A stretch of DNA of 8,862 nucleotides from NCBI GenBank assembly GCA_000996605.1, contig LCOP01000022.1:1-8862 (forward strand). The letters run 5' to 3'. Origin of the DNA: Parcubacteria group bacterium GW2011_GWA1_47_8 (lineage in GTDB: Bacteria > Patescibacteriota > Minisyncoccia > Phycocordibacterales > UBA1550). The notes under the pieces are model-generated. The model searched no databases and was not told where the DNA came from. It worked only from the letters and a program-made list of their open reading frames with translations. The position numbers and the translations under genes were made by a program. Positions 5,620 through 8,862 of this stretch are shown here, piece after piece (within the stretch, counting starts at the first letter, position 1; each line of letters opens with the position of its first letter).

Positions 5620-6030
5620 ATGGCTATTTTTAAGAACATCATGAAGAAAGTTTCTTTCGAGAAGAAAGAAAAAGCGATCGAACGTAAGGCTCCTGCCGCC
5701 GCGAAAGCTCTCGTAAGCAAGAAGAAGTCCGAAGCAAAGAAAGGCGTCATGCCGGGGGATCTCGCGCATATCCTCGTCCGTCCGCACATTACCGAGAAGG
5801 CGGCAATTCTCGCCGAGAAGAACACATACGTATTTGAGGTTGCGCGGAACACCAATAAGCCTCAAATCGCAAAAGCGGTTGCGGTATTGTATGGGGTGCG
5901 CCCCATTCGCGTGAACATCGTGAATCTTCCCTCGCTCCCCGTGCTTATCCGTGGCAAGATGGGTTTCAAGACCGGCGTGCGCAAGGCGCTTGTGACGCTT
6001 GCGAAGGGCGATAAGATTGAACTTATATAA
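5620..6030 (+). CDS. rplW: 50S ribosomal protein L23 with basic N-terminal extension
   Basis: 136 residues. L23 sits at the tunnel exit and is a docking site for trigger factor and SRP in other bacteria. The family core starts at about residue 51 (ILVRPHITEKAAIL) and continues through TYVFEVARNTNKPQIAKAVAVLYGVRPIRVNIVNLP to KKALVTLAKGDKIEL-type ending. Family members usually have 95-100 residues; here about 47 residues, rich in Lys and Ala, precede the core. The ATG at 5620 is 4 nt after the rplD stop with no Shine-Dalgarno; the frame is also open upstream inside rplD but that start is not credible. Identification is firm; the role of the extension is unknown. Confidence 0.95.
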   Translation: MAIFKNIMKKVSFEKKEKAIERKAPAAAKALVSKKKSEAKKGVMPGDLAHILVRPHITEKAAILAEKNTYVFEVARNTNKPQIAKAVAVLYGVRPIRVNIVNLPSLPVLIRGKMGFKTGVRKALVTLAKGDKIELI

Positions 6031-6035
6031 ATATT

Positions 6036-6875
6036 ATGAAGAATTTTAAACCAAGAACACCATCACTTCGTCATACTGCGGTCGTTACCTATCGTGGCGT
6101 ACTTACCACTTCGGAGCCACATAAGCCGCTCACAAAAGGATTCAAGAGAGGTGTTGGTCGCAATGCGGACGGTCGCATCACCACGCGTCACAAAGGAGGC
6201 GGACACAAGCGTCTCTATCGCGATATTGATTTTCGTATGGAGAAACTGGACATTCCCGCAAAAATCGAGACGATTGAATATGATCCCAATCGCTCGGGGT
6301 TCATTGGTTTAGTGTGTTATGCCGACGGTGAACGCCGGTACAACCTGCTTCCCTACGGGCTCAAGGTGGATGACAAGATTATCGCTGCACTCGATGCGCC
6401 GATTAAGCCGGGGAATCGCACCGTGCTCTCGAAAGTTCCCGTAGGTACCTTTGTATACAATATTGAACTTCAACCGAATGGTGGCGCACGCATCGCACGC
6501 TCTGCGGGAAACTACGCGGAGGTGGTTGCAAATAATGCCGGACAGTCACATCTGAAGATGCCTTCAGGAGAAATCCGCAAAGTATCGGAAAATGTATGGG
6601 CATCGATCGGTGTTGTCTCGAACGAAGAATACAAGCATCGCAATTTGGGCAAGGCAGGACGCTCGCGCTGGCTCGGTATTCGTCCGACGGTTCGCGGTTC
6701 TGCGATGAACCCGGTTGACCATCCGTACGGTGGAGGCGAAGGACGCCAAGGCCGCGGCACCAAGCGCCCGAAGACCGCGTGGGGCAAGGTTACCGGAGGA
6801 CGCAAGACGCGCACCCCAAAGAAATACTCGAACAAGCTTATCGTGGCGCGCAGGAAGACCAAGCGTTCGAAATAG
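6036..6875 (+). CDS. rplB: 50S ribosomal protein L2
   Basis: 279 residues, near the usual 273-277. L2 binds 23S rRNA at the subunit interface and is needed for peptidyl transferase activity. Landmarks include KPLTKGFKRGVGRNADGRIT, RHKGGGHKRLYR, GNRTVLSKVPVGTFVYNIEL, ARSAGNYAEVV and NPVDHPYGGGEG, whose histidine is residue 229, the position known to be functionally important in E. coli L2. The tail is strongly basic. It starts 5 nt after rplW without a Shine-Dalgarno (AAATATTATG). Its TAG stop is abutted by the terminator, so rpsS, rplV and rpsC, which generally follow rplB, are not in this unit. Confidence 0.98.
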   Translation: MKNFKPRTPSLRHTAVVTYRGVLTTSEPHKPLTKGFKRGVGRNADGRITTRHKGGGHKRLYRDIDFRMEKLDIPAKIETIEYDPNRSGFIGLVCYADGERRYNLLPYGLKVDDKIIAALDAPIKPGNRTVLSKVPVGTFVYNIELQPNGGARIARSAGNYAEVVANNAGQSHLKMPSGEIRKVSENVWASIGVVSNEEYKHRNLGKAGRSRWLGIRPTVRGSAMNPVDHPYGGGEGRQGRGTKRPKTAWGKVTGGRKTRTPKKYSNKLIVARRKTKRSK

Positions 6876-6923
6876 GTGCAGAAAAAAGCACAGCCTCTTA
6901 AGGGGCTGTGCTTTTTTCTGCAC
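6876..6923 (+). terminator. strong, potentially bidirectional terminator after rplB
   Basis: A perfect 20-bp stem (6876-6895 with 6904-6923) with an 8-nt loop; it contains a six-A run in the left arm and a six-T run in the right arm, so it could act on both strands. It begins at the base following the rplB TAG (6873-6875). Confidence 0.9.
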
Positions 6924-7040
6924 ACAATTGACAAAAAACCGTTGACATCTGACTAGAGACGCACCAAATCTCACTTGTCAAAACTCAAATGCTCCCCTTC
7001 GTTATCCACACCCTCTTGCGTGAATGAGGGACATTGATGA

Positions 7041-7046
7041 TATACT
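7041..7046 (+). promoter_or_regulatory. probable -10 box of the secreted protein gene
   Basis: TATACT lies 24 bases before the ATG at 7071. A weak -35 (TTGCGT, 7016-7021) is 19 bases upstream. The leader would be about 18 nt and has no Shine-Dalgarno. Two TTGACA strings at 6928-6933 and 6942-6947 lack a good -10 partner. Confidence 0.4.
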
Positions 7047-7070
7047 GTTGGTAACATAATAAATACTTGC

Positions 7071-8132
7071 ATGAATAAACTGATAACAGAAAAGGTGCGG
7101 GGTTTGATAGGAATGACGGTCGTCGCGATGGTTTTGAGCGTTGCCTATGTTTCCAGCCCGTATTTTTTCAAGGCGCCAACTGCGGAATCTGCCGCTACGG
7201 ACAATGTTTATGGATGGGCGTGGAGTTATGGTGGAGAGGACATTGATCCCCTCAACCCTTCCTATGCGGGCGGGTGGATTAGTTTCAATAGTACGGATTG
7301 TGATGCGAACGGAAATAATTTTATTGATGCCTTTTGTGTGAAGTTTAAGAGCGACGGCGTCACTCCAAATGACGATTTAACTATCTCCGTAATTCCTTAC
7401 GGTGTTAATCTCAATATCAGTGGTGACGGGAGTCTTTCCGGTATCGCATGGAGCCCGAATATGGGATGGATAAGTTTTGATCGAGGGAGAACGAGTAATC
7501 CCCCAGAACCGCCATTTGACAGTGGTACAGGTCCTATTGCAAAGATTGATAACTTCGGTAATCTAATCGGTTGGGCACGGGCGCTTCAGGGGTGTCAAGA
7601 CAATTTGTGGAATTCTGTTGACAAGAAATGCACAGGTTCAGGCAGTGGAGATAACACTGGCCAATGGGATGGGTGGATTAAGCTTTCAAAAGATCCCTCG
7701 GATGGAGGGGTCGCTTATGGAGTGAAGCTTTCTGGTACTAAATTCAGCGGTTACGCATGGGGTTCCGATTCCGGCGGGTGGATTGATTTTGATCCCAAAA
7801 AAGCAGATGGTACAGCTGTTGGCGGGGTGTACTTACGCAACAGCAGTAGTGTATGCACGACCGCAACGCCAGGGGTAAAATCAACGGGCTGTATTTCTTC
7901 TCAGGCATGTACGACTCCGCCGTCTCTAGCCGTAGAATCTCTCGATGGAATCGATGTTTTTACATGTCCAGATAGTAGCCAAACGTCTATAAACTGTAAG
8001 GTTGATGTGACGTGTACCGTGGTAACGCCAGTCGGCACTTGTGGCGATAATAAATGTGGCGGGAATCCGACAATGACAGAGACCCCTTCGTCTTGTCCCA
8101 AAGACTGCAAGCCGGGATACAAGCAATTCTAG
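7071..8132 (+). CDS. secreted GW-repeat protein with Cys-rich C-terminus
   Basis: 353 residues. Residues 11-28 are hydrophobic after a basic N-terminus, with a plausible signal-peptidase site near ESAA (39-42). The mature part contains four diverged repeats, each a G-x-A-W strand followed by a G-W-I-x-F/L strand: 48-51/68-72, 124-127/132-136, 167-169/201-205 and 227-230/236-240, with YGVxL between some. This repeated unit suggests a beta-structured surface domain. The segment 261-345 contains many cysteines and ends with CGDNKC...TPSSCPKDC (324-345), a motif found at the end of many secreted Parcubacteria proteins, then KPGYKQF. I recognise the style from Parcubacteria cell-surface proteins but no function is known. 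It is preceded by a strong terminator, so it is a single-gene unit. The stop at 8130-8132 appears natural, because the tail after the Cys motif is short in such proteins. Confidence 0.8.
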   Translation: MNKLITEKVRGLIGMTVVAMVLSVAYVSSPYFFKAPTAESAATDNVYGWAWSYGGEDIDPLNPSYAGGWISFNSTDCDANGNNFIDAFCVKFKSDGVTPNDDLTISVIPYGVNLNISGDGSLSGIAWSPNMGWISFDRGRTSNPPEPPFDSGTGPIAKIDNFGNLIGWARALQGCQDNLWNSVDKKCTGSGSGDNTGQWDGWIKLSKDPSDGGVAYGVKLSGTKFSGYAWGSDSGGWIDFDPKKADGTAVGGVYLRNSSSVCTTATPGVKSTGCISSQACTTPPSLAVESLDGIDVFTCPDSSQTSINCKVDVTCTVVTPVGTCGDNKCGGNPTMTETPSSCPKDCKPGYKQF

Positions 8133-8560
8133 ATATATGCCCCTGCTAGCCTAGACCGCAGGGTAATGTTTGAACTCGCTTCACTCATACAAAAGCGTGG
8201 GCTGCAACCACGCGGTATTGACCTATATTCAAACGAGTGAGCGAAGAATAAAAGATTACTTTTACTCTTCCGAACGAGTGCAGAATATATGGTACTCCAT
8301 ATATTAGCTCCTCGGCACCACAAGAGTACTTCTTGTTTTCTAAAGAAAACAAAGTCGCACCACAAGAGTACTTCTTGTTTTCTAAAGAAAACAAAGTCGC
8401 CCGGAAATACGAAAGATTATTTTCTCATTTCTCTCACTCTACGTACACCGCATTGGGCGTACGGGTCGCGCAGGGCAAAAGGGCAAGGCGCTGACGTTTG
8501 TTGGATAGTAAAAACTAGTCAAAAAGCCACAAGTCTCAAAGTCAAAAGTGGGTTCAAAAT
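8133..8560. other. hairpin-dense region without a supported gene
   Basis: No credible gene lies here; open frames contain the tandem repeat and have no ribosome site. Hairpins follow one another. CCCTGC/GCAGGG is at 8141-8146 / 8158-8163. A bulged 10-bp stem, 8176-8186 with 8235-8244, encloses GCGTGG/CCACGC (8195-8200 / 8208-8213). A 12-bp stem with one mismatch is at 8243-8254 / 8259-8270, and a perfect 9-bp stem at 8284-8292 / 8297-8305. They may be part of one structured RNA or several separate elements. The 8141 stem could serve as a weak terminator for the upstream gene. Confidence 0.5.
8315..8398. repeat. two exact 42-bp tandem repeats, each with an inner hairpin
   Basis: Units 8315-8356 and 8357-8398 are identical. 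Each contains TTGTTTTC and GAAAACAA around a TAAA loop, an 8-bp perfect stem that can be extended past a 2-nt bulge by ACT/AGT. There is no spacer between the copies. Confidence 0.85.
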
Positions 8561-8600
8561 ACTCAAACGGCTCATTTCCTTGGAAATGAGCCGTTTGAGT
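8561..8600. repeat. 19-bp perfect palindromic hairpin with 2-nt loop
   Basis: Arms 8561-8579 and 8582-8600 are perfect complements around TT. No proper T run follows on either strand, so it is not a standard terminator. It directly abuts TTGACG (8601-8606), a candidate -35 box whose -10 would be CTATAA (8625-8630, 18 bases away). Confidence 0.75.
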
Positions 8601-8630
8601 TTGACGGGATGCTCAGGGGGTACACTATAA
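8601..8630 (+). promoter_or_regulatory. possible promoter downstream of the 8561-8600 hairpin
   Basis: TTGACG (8601-8606) and CTATAA (8625-8630) with an 18-base spacer; a shift of one base gives ACTATA at 17. It would transcribe the A/T-rich stretch to murJ. That stretch includes a 24-codon ATG frame (8658-8732) that has no ribosome site. Confidence 0.35.
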
Positions 8631-8749
8631 ATATTATTAAATTAAAGTAAATATTTTATGAAAAACAATAACCAAATAGCACCTGAACATTTTTCTCACT
8701 ATGTACGTATAATATACTATAGGGTTAAATAGGTACGTAGTTAATGTTT

Positions 8750-8778
8750 TTGCAGAGAGTACATTTTCCGCGTATACT
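8750..8778 (+). promoter_or_regulatory. probable promoter of murJ
   Basis: TTGCAG (8750-8755), a 17-base spacer and TATACT (8773-8778). The ATG at 8788 lies only 9 bases after the -10, so the transcript would be leaderless or nearly so. Confidence 0.55.
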
Positions 8779-8787
8779 CTTAGTAAT

Positions 8788-8862
8788 ATGGTAAAAAAGC
8801 TCTTCTCTCTTTTGCATCGCGAGTGGAATGGTCTCCACGAGGCGGCAATTCTCATCGGCGGG
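8788..8862 (+). CDS. murJ: N-terminus of probable MurJ (lipid II flippase), cut by window end
   Basis: Only 25 codons are visible: a basic start (MVKKLF), then SLLHREWNGLHEAAILIGG, which begins the first membrane helix. The pattern of a short amphipathic, basic segment followed by an alanine/leucine-rich stretch with HEAA resembles the N-terminus of Parcubacteria MurJ/MviN proteins, which move lipid II across the membrane for peptidoglycan synthesis. With so little sequence this is a recognition call, and another multi-pass membrane protein is possible. The ATG is chosen because it directly follows a promoter and no earlier in-frame start is better. No Shine-Dalgarno is present. Confidence 0.5.
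   Translation, partial: MVKKLFSLLHREWNGLHEAAILIGG

Noticed and set aside
8315..8398. CRISPR array
   Set aside because: The two identical units are directly adjacent with no spacer, and no cas gene is present.
8289..8630. 113-codon plus-strand frame and the minus-strand frames over the 42-bp repeats
   Set aside because: They merely translate the tandem repeat and hairpins, 42 being a multiple of three; no ribosome site and low-complexity composition.
8658..8732. 24-codon ATG frame before murJ
   Set aside because: Downstream of a possible promoter but with no ribosome site and no known family; too short to support.

Overview
The window looks like chromosomal DNA from a Candidate Phyla Radiation bacterium, most likely a member of Parcubacteria (Patescibacteria). 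The reasons are the style of the ribosomal proteins (short cores with lysine-rich N-terminal extensions), a secreted protein built from GWAW/GWISF repeats with a C-terminal CGDNKC...CPKDC motif, translation starts with no Shine-Dalgarno on the ribosomal genes, and many hairpins between genes. This assignment rests on recognising protein families, not on a database search.

Layout. Positions 1-433 hold no gene I can support, but carry a large imperfect inverted repeat (99-127 / 267-295), an inner hairpin, and a minus-strand terminator. A minus-strand gene (434-979) encodes a small membrane-anchored or secreted lytic transglycosylase. A divergent intergenic region (980-1359) holds promoters in both directions and a structured leader for tuf. 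tuf (1360-2411) has lost about 45 codons of the GTPase domain and changes frame at the junction, so as written it cannot encode intact EF-Tu. rpsJ (2438-2776) follows and ends in a terminator. A separate transcription unit (promoter near 3023, long leader hairpin, unknown 272-residue acidic protein at 3181-3999, terminator at 4040-4076) then interrupts the usual rpsJ-rplC junction. A new promoter drives rplC-rplD-rplW-rplB (4237-6875). Its leader contains a GNRA-capped hairpin, a short ORF with a good Shine-Dalgarno, and an intrinsic terminator placed just before rplC, which together look like an attenuator. The cluster stops at a 20-bp perfect terminator directly after rplB, and rpsS, which usually comes next, is absent. 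A secreted GW-repeat protein (7071-8132) follows, then 655 bases rich in hairpins with two 42-bp tandem repeats, and finally the first 25 codons of a probable murJ.

How it fits together. tuf, rpsJ and rplC-D-W-B supply translation (elongation factor, 30S S10, 50S L3, L4, L23, L2). The transglycosylase and MurJ act on peptidoglycan, and the GW-repeat protein is probably exposed at the cell surface. The most interesting items are the putative leader-ORF/attenuator before rplC, the insertion of a self-contained unknown gene in the S10 cluster, the broken tuf whose junction is a perfect hairpin, the 9-nt phased repeats between rplC and rplD, and the hairpin-dense region before murJ.
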